From assembly GCA_029204225.1 (NCBI GenBank), contig CM055094.1:69651751-69715750 (forward strand): a stretch of 64,000 bases of DNA, read 5' to 3'. Every line of letters starts with the position of its first letter. Within the stretch, counting starts at the first letter, position 1. Below are positions 1 through 12,138 of the stretch, piece after piece. Under the pieces are notes generated by a model. The model did not search any database. It saw only the letters and a list, made by a program, of their open reading frames with translations, and was not told the origin of the DNA. The position numbers were made by a program, and so were the translations under genes. Source of the DNA: Diphasiastrum complanatum. Its lineage: Eukaryota; Streptophyta; Lycopodiopsida; Lycopodiales; Lycopodiaceae.

Positions 1-860
1 TCCTTTTCTTGGATTGTTTGAGGACTCTGGTCCTTCGACAATTTGAGACCTCATTCCATTGGTGAGAAAGCTAACTTGCAATTAACTAGAATATATCTGA
101 CTAACATATTGTAGATGTACCTCTGTTGAGTAATATAAACCAACTTTTGATTTTTGTCTCTTTCGATTTGAATACCAAGGTAGAAATGAGCTTCGCCCAG
201 ATCAGTCATGTCGAATTCGAAAGATAGCATTGTCTTAGCTTCTTTTATCAGATCGATATTGTTGTTGAAAATCAGTGTGTCATCCACATACAAAGTGATA
301 ATAATAAAAGACTGCTGCACTGTTTTGAAGTAAACATTGGAACCTGACGAGCTTGGTGTGTAGCTGTGATCAATAAGAAAAGTATTGATTCTTTGAAACC
401 ATGCTTGAGCAGATTGCTTCAAGCCATAAAGTGCTTTATGGAGTTTACACACATGATTGTGTTGACCTTCGATATTGTAACCTTCAGGTTGCACCATGTA
501 AATGTCTTCTTTGACAAATGCGTTAAGATATGTTGTCTATACATCCATTTGATGTATTTCCAAATCTATTGCAGCGGCAAATGATAGCAAAATTCTTATA
601 GAACAATGCTTAACTACTAGACTAAAATTCTTGGTATAATCGATGTAATGTATATGAGAGAATTCTTTGGCAACAAGTTGAGCTTTTCTTCTCTCAATGC
701 TTCCGTTTGTCTTGTATTTGATTTTGGATATCCATTTGAAAATCAACTACATTTCACTAGCAAGTAATTCACCAATTGTCCTTGTCTGGTTCTTGATAAG
801 AGATGAATATTGTTTATCCATAGCTTCTTTCCAAAGATCAGAATCGTGCTGACTGAGTGC
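1..860 (-). pseudogene. Copia reverse transcriptase fragment (unit A)
   Basis: The minus-strand translation carries Ty1/copia RT signatures: LHKALYGLKQSAQAW, LYVDDTLIFNNN (YVDD catalytic motif), FDMTDLGEAHFYLGIQI and, upstream, WISKIKYKT and HQMDV. The frame is broken: 51-497 holds the palm/YVDD part and 537-746 the N-terminal part, in a different frame with stops between. The N-terminal end runs out near 860, where R1 begins. No integrase, gag or complete RNase H is present. Two closer relatives lie at 31773-33260 and 38339-39370. Confidence 0.85.
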
Positions 861-866
861 TTCTTC

Positions 867-1640
867 AACAGTCGTAAGGGTGGTATACGAACGCCCTTCC
901 TAGGGCAGAATGGTGCAAGGAGGCATCTACTTCACTGCCATAATTTTTTTTTTCACTTTTTTTTTCAATGTTGTTTTTGCCGTAATTTGTTTTACACGCA
1001 CCTTTCAGACGAAAGGTGCATGTAAAAAAAAGATAAATTTTTGTACGTGCACATTGTGACATCCGGAATGTGCATGTTTCATGTTTTTTTGCCATAAACA
1101 TTTTACTACCACAGATTCTGTTGTGGAAGGCAACACCATTCTCTTAATTGAAAAGTTAAAACTAAGATTACGTCTAGAAAAACATTGAGTTCTTTCTATA
1201 GTTTTTTAATTAAACAAGAACATTGTGTATACCACAATGGCATTGTCACAAATTTACTCAATTATATATATGTGACTATGTTAGATTGGATCCTCGTAAT
1301 TATCTATTTTCAAGTCCTAGTTGTCTTGGACCCATCAAAAATTGATTATTTTTCTTTTTCTACCTCAAGGATTGAACTCTAATTCAAAATGTGTGCATGA
1401 GTAAAGATATGATAACAATATAAAAAAAACATATATAAAATGATTTTGTGAATGCAAATAAATAATCTTTATTTGATTATGGTTGGCTAAGTGATGATGT
1501 TGGTGTGTCATGTAGGTTGAGAGACTATCAATGCATGCAAAATAAAAAATTAAAAGTTGCAAATTTTTGCTATTGAGGCCTTGCATATGAAAGTGCATTT
1601 TAAGCATGGGCATGCATGCAATCAAAAGAGAGAGACGTGA
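867..1640. repeat. Dispersed repeat R1, unit A copy
   Basis: An AT-rich segment beginning near CGAACGCCCTTCCTAGGGC and ending near GGGCATGCATGC. It recurs almost unchanged at 33330-34115 and 39470-40250, inverted at 26447-27115, and as a diverged inverted copy at 10880-11215. No transposase or RT domain is recognisable in any frame. Short ORFs exist (for example 1185-1382) but differ between copies without an obvious coding constraint. It interrupts the RT linker of the copia fragment. The family is unassigned; a non-autonomous DNA element is possible because the copy at 10880 lies beside a CACTA-like exon, but this is inference. Confidence 0.6.
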
Positions 1641-1879
1641 ATTGTTTTTTTCTCTCGAAAATCCGATTTTAGATTATAGACTAGTTTGTACAAAAATGCA
1701 TGTTAAAAGCATAACTTAAAGAAGCCTAAGTTTATCAGCTTCTTTAAACAGGAATAGGGGAGAGATGACAAAATCACCAGTCCTAGATTCTCTACTATTA
1801 ATATCTAACCATATGTTTTAAAAAGCAATGACTCTAATAACATTTACATCATCAAAAGTGATATCGACATTCAGTAGTA
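1641..1879. other. Unassigned part of composite unit A
   Basis: About 240 bp between R1 and the LINE fragment, conserved in units B and C. No domain is recognised. It may be the decayed 3' end or UTR of the LINE, since the LINE is read on the minus strand towards it. Confidence 0.3.
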
Positions 1880-3274
<1,395 letters not shown>

Positions 3275-3489
3275 ATTTCTGAAAATTGATCAAAGAGTTT
3301 GAAAAATCACAAGAGGAAGCTAACTCAAATAGAAGAAGAGAGGTAGACTGGCTGGTGGTGAAGGTCAATTATGCAGGCCCAATCGTTAGCAAAGAGTTGT
3401 GGGAACATCACGGAATGAAAGGATGAAATGAGGAGAACGAATTAAGCTTATGAAGATGGAAAATGAGCAGTTCTATAGCAATTATTGAA

Positions 3490-4701
3490 GAAACCAAGAG
3501 TTTTTATCTTTCAAAGCCTTAGCATTTTTCCTTAGTTGTTCATTTGCTATTTTTCGCGACTATGCATCTTGAACTAGTTTCGCACAGTCTGCATTTTTGA
3601 ACTGTTTTGTCGCACAGTTCGCATTTTTGGGTCATGAGGAAGATTCATTCCTAGGTGTAAAACACTTAGAAAATAACTCTGGCAACTTTTCTCGACACTG
3701 TCGCATTTCTCGCATTTTTGCGGAAAAGACGACATTGTCCCTAAAATGCCTTAGAAAGGTCTAGACCCTTAGAAAAAGGGACACTCACCATTAGAAAAGT
3801 GACATTTGCCTTAGAACTATTTTTTGCCCTAATGTCGACTTTTTTTTGCCCTTCGGCTTTTTCGCCTTTTGGAAAAAAGCGACACCTGCCCTTAGAAATG
3901 CTTTTTGTTCTACTGTCATGTTTTTCGCCTACCCTTAAAAAGGGACACCTGTGCTTAGAACTGGTTTTTGTCTTAAGTCGGCTTTTTCGCCCTTCGAAAA
4001 AGCGACACTATCGCCAAATGCCTTAAAACCCTTTTTAGGCCTACCTTTGGCTTTTTCACCTTTTTGCGAGAAAGGCGACACTGAAAAAGCAAAGGTGCCC
4101 TCTAAATCCATAAGGTGTCTTTTTGGCAAAAAGAAAAGGTGCCCTTGAAAAAGTGACATTGCTCTTAAAGTCGCAAAAATGTCCTTTACCAAAAAAAAAC
4201 AAAGGCCTGCAGCGTGAAGGCACTACGCAATGGACAAAAGGCAGATGATTCACAGAGGACAATGATAGAAAATTGGAATCAGTTTTGTTCAAGACTAATG
4301 CATTTTTTCTTATTAGATCTTTTAGACTTAATAAGATCCCTGGATTGATCACATAAAAGGATCAACGAAGGATACAGATATATGCAGACAGTCTAAGATA
4401 GCTCCAGAGTGAGTTTACAGATTAGTAGTAGCTAGTCATATTATTCGTGAGAAGAGAACATCTCTCTCGTGCCAACGCGCTGATCTGAGAATCAGACAGC
4501 ACTGAAGAAAAAATATTGTAAATTCAGTTCTGATAATAGAAGTGATCTTCTCAATGCTCTGTTTTTGTGATGTGTATAATCTGCAAAATTGAAATGCATG
4601 CTAGCAGTAGATAGATTTTCGCTGTTGTTTTACTCAACATTATCTGCTACTTACAAGTTTGATTTTTTACAACAAACCGTCAGAAGCAATCTGGGGCTTG
4701 G
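3490..4701. repeat. GCGAC/TTTTCGCC-rich spacer, unit A
   Basis: A non-coding block full of short degenerate repeats (TTTTTCGCC, GCGACA, TCGCACAGTTCGCATTTT, AAAAAGGGACAC) followed by an LTR-like region (TTACAACAAACC near 4670-4680). It recurs in B (35960-37160) and C (42060-43260). Inverted pieces occur at 7971-8610 and 52035-52440. The block could be the LTR or UTR of an old element; no PBS or PPT was identified that proves it. Any ORF here is a low-complexity artefact. Confidence 0.6.
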
Positions 4702-5933
4702 ATTTCAATGTTCGGTAAAAGCGCCAGTTGAAAGGCTGCTTCAAACTTTTTGATTTGGCACATAGCTGAGGGTCATATCCAGGGTCAGTTCTCACGTTTC
4801 GGGCCTGGTGCGGTCTGCACGTAGGACAAATGAGGCAAAGTGTTGACTAGGTAGGTAAAAGCATGGTCTGTGCCTTCTGGAGTGCAGGGCGACATATTCG
4901 AACTGTACGGGTTAACCATTAATACAGAGATGCTGCTCGAATTTGGGTGTAAAGCACGGGTTGTTAGCTATCGATGCGGGATAGCTGCCTATCGTTTAGC
5001 TATAAGGGCTATCGACCAGATTTGGTGGGGCGTGACTGAGGCAATGTGCTGCTTAATGGATAGTTGGATGGGTGTTCTCTATGGGTTAATCCTGTGATCG
5101 ATCTGTATGGGCAGGCCAAGCAAAGGTCCTTTGGCATGGCTATCTCAAAGGGGGACATTGTCTTTGTTACCAGTTAGTAAACCTGTCTGAGTGTCTTGCT
5201 TATATGTATTCGTGGTGAGTCTTAGTACTCGTGCTTTGCCTGGTTTGCATGATTGCTTGTGATTCAAGGAACTGATGGCTCGAGAAGGAATCTTTCTTTT
5301 GAAGGCTGATACCATCAAACAAAGAGGACTACAAAATCAGTGGGGTGGATTTGCAGTTCAAGTACTCGCACGTGAACGACAACAAAATGACTCAATGTTT
5401 GCAAAGGATGGATGGCTATCCTATTTCTTGGGTTAGTTTCATTTGTGACAACGCCCACCAGATGCAAGCAGGAAGTCAAAAGTTGGAAAGGAAGGGGAGA
5501 TCTTCTATGGAGCAGTTGGTCTCCATTTGGGACGGCCACCTTCGGAACTGAAACTCAATAAGCATGGGTGATATCCCATATCAGTTGGGTTTTTTCTCAA
5601 AGGGGAAAGACTAGGATCCTCTTCAGAGATTGGCAACAAGTTGATCGAGCCATAATCCTAGCAGATGGGAAGCAAAGTCTTGGAAAGGCTTTTTGTCCGA
5701 AGAACTCTACTCTAAGTCCGATCAGTTGAAATTATAAGTGGAGGGGAACTATCACACACACCTCTCTCTTGGGGCAAATTTTGAATGAAAGTTGATCAGA
5801 ACGGAGGATACCGGCGAACTTTGGACCTAATAAGTTGACAGGTTTTTGTTGTGGAAAGGAAATCTTGATATAGGCTTTCTCTGGACCAGCAATGATGAGG
5901 AGACATAATGAGTACTCTAACTTGTGTTTCGTG

Positions 5934-6300
5934 TAAAGCAGCTGATCGATGAAGGAACTGTGAAAGTTGAGTCTTGCACGAGAGACTTGGTACTTCAAAC
6001 AGACGCCAAGGGAAAGTTTGTATTGGAATCGGACTAGTGCAAACTTTGGGTGCATGTGTCTGATTCAAAGAGAGCTACTTGAAGCCAAGCTAGATGTACA
6101 CTTCTTGTTTTGACTGTGAGGCAACTGACCAGTGATGAAATTGTGAAAGTCAAGTTTTGCACGACGGACATGGTACTTCAAACAAAAGCGAAGGAATAGT
6201 TCGTATGCGGATCAAACTAGTGGGACCCCTTGGCTCTCCACGAGGTCAATGGTTACATTTGGGCTGATTCATAGACAACTACTTCAAGCTAAGTGAGAGG
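5934..6300 (+). repeat. Internal tandem duplication in GCR element 1
   Basis: Two diverged copies of a roughly 185-200 bp segment, starting near GCAGCTGATCGATGAAGG (5934) and GCAACTGACCAGTGATG (6117). Both contain a TTGCACGA...TGGTACTTCAAACA core and end in CTGATTCA...ACTTCAAGC. The same pair is visible in inverted orientation near 53070-53340, so the duplication predates the separation of the two copies. Confidence 0.65.
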
Positions 6301-6875
6301 TGCATTTCAGAGTACTCAATCTTTGCCTACCTTAAAGAGCCAAAAAGGAAAAGTATCAAGATCAGGCTGGGACAAGGAGAGAAATCAAGGTGCAAAAGCA
6401 TCAAGGCACAAAGTGGACCATAAAGTGGGCAATCAAACGATAAATCCTTTGGCTTAGGGAGCCCTGACACCTATGCAGAACTGATCAAATCTGGAGCTCA
6501 GAGAGCTCAACACAAAGTGCATCAAGGACAAATCAAGAGCTCAAAGGAGTTCCAAAGTCAAAAGTTAGAAGCAACAGGGGCGAACATTTCACAGAAAGGC
6601 CTTTGTCACCAGTTAATAAGGTTCTTGGGTTTTACGTAAGCGATATAAAATCTACGCTTTTCCTAGACAAGTGATATTTTCAAGTTATGTAATATTTCAA
6701 TACAAAGAACTGAGCCTCTGACTTGTGGTGTGCTAGTTACCATGTTAATAAAATTGGCCAGTAAATTGAGTACTGTGCCAAGTAGCTTAAATGTATAGTT
6801 ATCTTTAATTGGGAGACACCTTTACTTTAATTTGACATCTGATGAGGACATCAAATTTTATAAAGGTGGGATGGA

Positions 6876-7970
6876 TGTTGTAAAGCTACCTTTACAAGCT
6901 TTACTTCCAGTGCCCCTGGCGCCAGCATTGCTCCTGGCGCCACCGGCGACAGCGCCGCTCCCGGCGCCAAGTGTCCATGGCTGAAAAGCTTTGATCGGTT
7001 CTAGCGAAGTCCAGAGAGCTCAGATCGATGTAGGGAGAAAATCCTAGAGAGAGAAAATATGCTTTACCAGCCTGGGTAGAGTACTTGGTATGAGGAGAAC
7101 CAATACTATAGGGGAGTGCGGGTTGCGACTCAGGGTGAGCTCCAACAAAGTCTCAGCCTCCCTTGTTGGAATGTTGTCCTGGCGCCCGCCTTAGCATCCC
7201 AGCGCCGCAAAGACTAGGGTCGGCCACACGCTTGAAATGTAACCTTCTTATAGATTTATTAATAAAGTGGGATTTTTCTCAAATTGACTCTGATTACCTT
7301 CTGGGTTTCAGTGTTCGGTTAAAGCACCAGTTGAAAGGCCGCTTAAAACTTTTTGATATGGCACATAGATGAGGGTATCCCGGGACACCAGCGGTATGCC
7401 CTCTGGAACATTCGGTCCGTGGTGCCAACGGTATGCTGTCAGGACCATTCGGTCTAGGAACTGGTTGTCTCCATATTTGTCGCGGCTTGTGGTTTTGAGT
7501 GTTCCTTGCATGAATGTGAATGGGTTGAGCTCTTGGGGAACAGGATCTAACCTGTCGGCTGAGTTGGATGGCTTGCTTGGGTGGAAGTTACTTGTTTATG
7601 GCTGTCAAGTCTGGTGTGGTGCCAGGGTGGCTTCTAGCGCTCTTGACTAAGCTTTCAGTTGGATAAAGTCTGATGTAAGTCAGACCGCTTGCTTGAAATG
7701 GATGTTACTCATTTGTAACAAAGCTTCGAGTTGATTAAGGTTGATGTATGTCGGGCGGCTGGCTTGGAGGAAAGTCACCCACATCGGGACCCCCGATCTG
7801 GCATGGCGCCAGGTTGGATCTCAATGTTGGTTTCGGAACTTCAAGTTGCTTAAGTCTGATCGTGGTTGGCGAGTTGGCTGCTTGTGTGACAAGTGGGTTT
7901 GGACGGCAATAGTTGAAGGCTAGAAAGCTAAGTCGTGGTTCCCGACATTCTTTTGGATGCCAGCACTACA
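6876..7970 (+). repeat. 3' LTR of GCR element 1
   Basis: The LTR starts TGTTGTAAAGCTACC and ends GCACTACA. A purine-rich tract immediately precedes it and GTAGG (7971-7975) follows it as the apparent target-site copy. The first 100 bp is dense in GGCGCC/TGGCGCCAG palindromes. ATTAATAAAGTGG near 7256 may be a polyadenylation signal. It aligns to 52441-53040 (first 600 bp) and to the inverted LTR 60396-61625, which supplies the LTR end next to an exact tRNA-Met PBS. Confidence 0.75.
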
Positions 7971-8610
7971 GTAGGTCAAATGGGTTTTTAGGGCATTTGG
8001 TGACAGTGTCGCTTTTTTTCGAAAGGAGAAAAAATCGACACAAGGCAGAAACCACTTTTTAAGGAAAGTGTCCTTCTTTTTAAGGGTAGACAAAAAAGTG
8101 CGAGTTAAGGGCATGAACCATTTCTAAAGGCGGTTGAAGCTTTCTCGAAAAAGTGGAAGTCGAAGGGAGAAAAGGCCGACTAAAGTGTAGAAAATAGTTC
8201 TAAGGCTAGTGCCCCACCTTTAAGGGTAGATTTCCTCTTTTAAGGACAGTTGTAACTTTTTTTGAAAACCAAAAGAGCTGAAATGCAAAAACTCCGACTT
8301 TAGGTCAAAAAGCAGTTTTAAGGCAAACATCGCATTTCTGAGGGTGTGTCCCCTAAGCCATTTTAGGAGGTGTCTCCTTTTTCACAAAAATGCAAAAAAT
8401 GCGACAGTGTTAGGAAAACCTCTCAGAATTATTTTCTAAGTGTTTAAGACCTAGGGATGAATTTTCCTCATGACCCAAAAACCGAACTGTGCGACAAAAC
8501 AGTTCAAAAATGCAGACTATGCGAAACTGGTTCAAAATGCACAGTTGTGAAAAACAACCAAGGAAAAACTAAGGAAAAATACTAAGGCTTTGAAAGATAG
8601 AAACATTTTG
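7971..8610. repeat. Inverted copy of the GCGAC-rich spacer
   Basis: This is the reverse complement, diverged, of unit A about 3490-4040: it contains GCGACAAAACAGTTC and ends in TTTGAAAGATAGAAAC. It starts exactly with the GTAGG target copy of GCR element 1. The neighbouring part of the same spacer (homologous to 4040-4400) is not here but at 52035-52440. No gene. Confidence 0.7.
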
Positions 8611-9695
8611 TTTCTTCACCTATTAGGTTATATGTTAGGGTTAGGTTATGACAAGTCCAGAGATGCCCTAAAACGTTCAGATCCAAGCTTGAAATGTATA
8701 AATGTATGATGGGATCTCCATCCAAATATGAGAAAAAATAAAGTTTTTCCACTGAATCTATCAACATTGTCTTTTGGTGGCGAGTTCTAGCAATTAAATG
8801 TGAGCGATTTTATGCATTAATTACTTGCTTTGGAAGGTACTTAAGTATTTTACAGGTCTGAGAAGCTTGTTGCACCTTACTTCAATGTATTTGATCAAAT
8901 CTATGTGACTATTGTGGAGTTAAATGCCAAACTAGCTAGTTTTGGTACGTAGTCTTGATTCTAGCTCATAGAATGGATCTAGATCTTTGGTTTATGCATT
9001 CTCCATCACTTTTAGAATTGATTGGGATTGAATTTGCTCTAAAATTTTGTCAAGGAGGTCGTCATTCCACCAAATAAAAACAACGACAATATAAAATTTT
9101 TTTATTATAAGATCTGGATTTACTTAGAGACTCGAAGAATAGAGCAGTTCTGACATGTGTTGAATATCATCGTAGGTGTCGTAGACAACCATAAAGAAAT
9201 GCGAAATGATTAGGCATCTGTGACAACCATGCAAATCTCTGTTACTGGTATTCGTGACAATAGAGACAGAAGAGTGAGAGGTAATTAATCATTCAGCATG
9301 TATGCAACATGACAAAAAAAAATAGTAAATCTGTATAATAAGTGTTGTAGTAACAACGATCAGATCACAAGACAGTAGCACTGAGCATTTGATCCTACTT
9401 ACAAAAATAAGTAATTGCTATATTCATAATACTTTTAACTCTCTCTATGATCTCTAACTTTGAGGAGTCAGATAAAGAGTTTTCGATCTCTCTGATCAAT
9501 GTTGTTCTCTGTCATTGCCTTCTCTAATTGCTCATCTCCTTATATAGTTGTTTGATGACCTTGTGTTATTCTAGTTTTACAATTACAAGATCATTAACAG
9601 TTCTGTGATTGATCTGTAGATCGGTTATTCACTAGAGTGTGAAGACGTTGATAGGTCCTATACGAAGACCCGTGCAAATCTGCAGTATTTCACAA
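8611..9695. other. Unassigned intergenic DNA
   Basis: About 1.1 kb of AT-rich sequence with no long ORF, LTR end, RNA gene or recognisable domain on either strand. Confidence 0.4.
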
Positions 9696-9885
9696 GTGAC
9701 CGAACGCGATGCTCTTGTGGTGTCTTTGCGGTCAGTTCCCTTCGTAAGTTGCAATTGCATGTGACTAAAGGCAATGCACTTGTAGTGCCTTTGCGGTCCG
9801 TTCCTCGTCCTAAGTTGTAACCACATGTGACCAAAGGCGATGCACTTGTTGTGCCTTGCGGTCCGTTTTTCGTGTGTTGAAGATT
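9696..9885. repeat. 65-66 bp tandem repeat, about 2.8 copies
   Basis: Units start at about 9696, 9761 and 9827. Each reads approximately GTGACCAAAGGCGATGC, then CTTGTNGTGCCTTTGCGGTC and CGT-TAAGTTG. On the minus strand the roughly 22-codon period yields repeated KCIAFGHM-type peptides (9632-9901, 89 codons). There is no supporting domain, so a minisatellite is more likely than a gene. Confidence 0.8.
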
Positions 9886-10879
9886 GTATGTAAAAATGCA
9901 AACTTTACAAGAAACAAATTCTGCAAACTATTTGTAAGAGATTGATTCCCTTGAGTAAATCATAGGAAAGCTAGAGTGAGTAGGAGTATGATTAACTCCA
10001 ACATACTTTGTCTAATTTATCCATATTTTTTATCTTTGACAAGTTTTCTTGATTTCTTGTCTTTCCATGCTTATTTGATGTTCATGAATGGATTGCCTAT
10101 TTTAATGCTAAGATTTGGCACATGACAAGGAACAACTACAAGAATGAATTTCAAACCCATATGAAATGGTAGAAACATCTAGCACTTGATCACTCCTGAA
10201 TCTTCTATCACCATGAAAAGGGGTTGACAACCTCGATAACCCTTGCTAGAGATCCGAATTATAGATTATACGAGGAAAAGATGGTTCATAATTAAATTTG
10301 ATACCTTCTTAATCAAATACCTTATCTTTATCCAAGAAGGATCCCCATTCCTATCCTGTTTGACCAAAATCATTTCCTATTGATGAGAGAGCTCTTTTGA
10401 GCATTGACTTAGGAGTCCTCCTTGCATGCCAAGAATAGTTTTTCAATGACTAAGATACTCTCATTTTCAAATATGAAGCATGCAAACTCAACACTGGGAG
10501 CTTCCACTCAAGTTCTATCTTCCTCACCTTCTTTTATTCCTTTTACTAATCAGCTTCAAGTTAAAACTTGAATATTCAATGAAACTAGTGAGAAACTAAT
10601 TTGTTGATAATTTGCTATTTTTAGCATCGAAAGAAACTACTATAAACTAGTTTGTTAATGATTTGTTATTTTTAGCATATTTTGAAGTAGTTTGAACAAG
10701 AATTTTGATATAGAAAGTTAGTCCTTTAGAGAAATTGATCATGTGAGCAACTTTTGTTGGTGGACAATTGCATAATTTAAGATTGCTTAAAAGGGTGGGG
10801 GGGGACCTTGACTCTTCAACTTCAATGCTTTGCATATGTGGACGTTTCTGGCATTGCCTCTCTTTTTCTTGCATGCATG
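9886..10879. other. Unassigned intergenic DNA
   Basis: About 1 kb without a supportable gene. A short AGTTTGTTxATxATTTGTTATTTTTAGCAT motif is repeated near 10597-10680. Nothing else stands out. Confidence 0.35.
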
Positions 10880-11215
10880 CCCACAATTCAGGCACCTTCA
10901 TATTCAAGTCATCTAAAGCCAAAATTTGTGTTCATCTCTTTTTCTTTCATGCATCCCTTGTTCTCAACCTACAGGATGCATCAACGACATCAACAAAAAA
11001 AATAATCAAATAAAGAGTACATATTTGCATTCCGAAAGACCATTTCAATATTGTTTTCATATCTCTACTCTAGCACACACTTTGAATCACAGTTCAATTC
11101 TTGAGATAACAATAAAAAAAAATCTCATAGTTCCAAGACAACTAGAAATATGAAATAGCTACTTACATTATTTGTGGCAGTGCCTTTGTGATACACTACT
11201 GCATTCTTGTTGATG
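10880..11215. repeat. Diverged inverted copy of repeat R1
   Basis: Reading plus, this resembles the reverse complement of 1200-1630: GCATGCATGC, AACCTACAGGATGCA, ATAATCAAATAAAGA, CATATCTCTACTCTAGCAC and GATACACTACTGCATTC occur in the matching order. It is clearly older than the copies in units A, B and C. Confidence 0.5.
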
Positions 11216-11250
11216 AGATTTCATAATTTACGATATGTGTTTCATGTTCT

Positions 11251-11483
11251 ATGATTCATGCAATGTTTATGAGTTTATTAGGTTTAGTAATCTTTGATTC
11301 TCCATATGTTTTAAGAGTCACATCAAGAGTAGTTCACACAATTTATGTTGATAATAACAATTTTTTTAACATAACATTGTTAAACATGCAGGTATTTTTC
11401 CAACCGGATCAACCAAACAACAAGTGGTGGTATGTTGTTCAAGTTAAGCCACGCAAAAGACAAGTACTTGAAAATGTATATAT
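11251..11483 (+). pseudogene. Possible CACTA-type (DUF4216-like) exon fragment
   Basis: Just before the left LTR of Copia-1 a short open stretch reads VFFQPDQPNNKWWYVVQVK followed by PRKRQVLENVYI. This resembles the QxFYxxDP...KWxVVxxxxPR motif common in DUF4216-type proteins that accompany CACTA transposases. A plausible acceptor site (CATGCAG) lies just upstream near 11390. The reading continues past the insertion at 17920 as DNEDS-stop when Copia-1 and one TSD are discounted. The match is short; a decayed unrelated exon is the alternative. Confidence 0.3.
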
Positions 11484-12138
11484 TGTGAAAAATACAGATC
11501 CTAAGTGGATCTAAACTCCAAGATCATTGGCTTGAATGCTTGCACTCCAAACTACATAAGCTAGGAATTGGCAACACATTCTATGCTACCTAGAATGCAA
11601 AGAACTTGATCAAAAAGCATTTATCACAAATGGAAACTTCCATAAACATCAAGTGCAGCCCAAAATAGCATTATACAGTCCATAATACATCAGCCTATCA
11701 CTTTTGGAAAGCACCTAAGATCATACACAATAGCTTGAAGACAATACACACAACAATGCTCTCAATGGAGGAAGAAACAATGACAATGATCTATTGATCT
11801 CAATGAAGCATACAAAAGGTTTCTCCAACCTGTTCTCCACGACTTCCCTACTATTTATGGATGAGGAAGATGACTCTCTCTCCTCTCTCTAGAAGGTACT
11901 TGACCCTAGATATTCCCTATATAGGAAAAATAGCTAAAAATGGCTTATATGACCAAAATACATCAAAATGGTCTCATTTTGAAGGGTATGAAGTTTGACA
12001 CTTCATCATACTGAAAAAATACAGTAAATAAAAACATTGTGGCCTGGTTCACACGTGTGAAACTCCAGAACCAAAACTATTTACAATTTTAGCCAATTTA
12101 GGCCTCAAACTAGCTAGGAAATGTTGACAATTTTCACA
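11484..12138 (-). repeat. Copia-1 3' LTR
   Basis: The downstream LTR of the minus-strand element, beginning right after the PPT. It contains the palindrome TTCACACGTGTGAA at 12048-12061. The gag-pol stop codon (12134-12136) lies inside its first bases. Confidence 0.97.

Larger units (their letters stand above)
4702..7970 (+). mobile_element. GCR element 1: domain-less LTR retrotransposon
   Basis: A remnant of the 5' LTR (from TTCAATGTTCGGTAAAAGCG to about 4770) is joined to a roughly 2.1 kb interior without any recognisable gag or pol domain. A purine-rich tract (AAAGGTGGGATGGA, ending 6875) and a full 3' LTR (6876-7970) follow. Compared with the inverted relative at 53041-61625, the end of the 5' LTR, the PBS and the start of the interior have been deleted, because GGGTCATATCCAGG runs straight into the GTCAGTTCTC interior. 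This organisation (LTRs, PPT, no coding domains) fits a large non-autonomous retrotransposon derivative. Short ORFs such as 5345-5551 have no recognisable homology. Autonomous partner unknown. Confidence 0.65.

Noticed and set aside
3500-4100. Short regularly recurring GCGAC/TTCGCC motifs considered as a CRISPR-like array
   Set aside because: Spacing irregular, motifs degenerate, eukaryotic context and no cas-like genes.
3799-4352. Cys/Phe-rich small ORFs in the GCGAC spacers of all units
   Set aside because: Low-complexity repeats on both strands, frames not preserved between copies.
5345-5551. 68-codon ORF in the GCR interior as a candidate cargo gene
   Set aside because: The inverted copy near 53500-53700 does not keep the frame clearly and no domain is visible.
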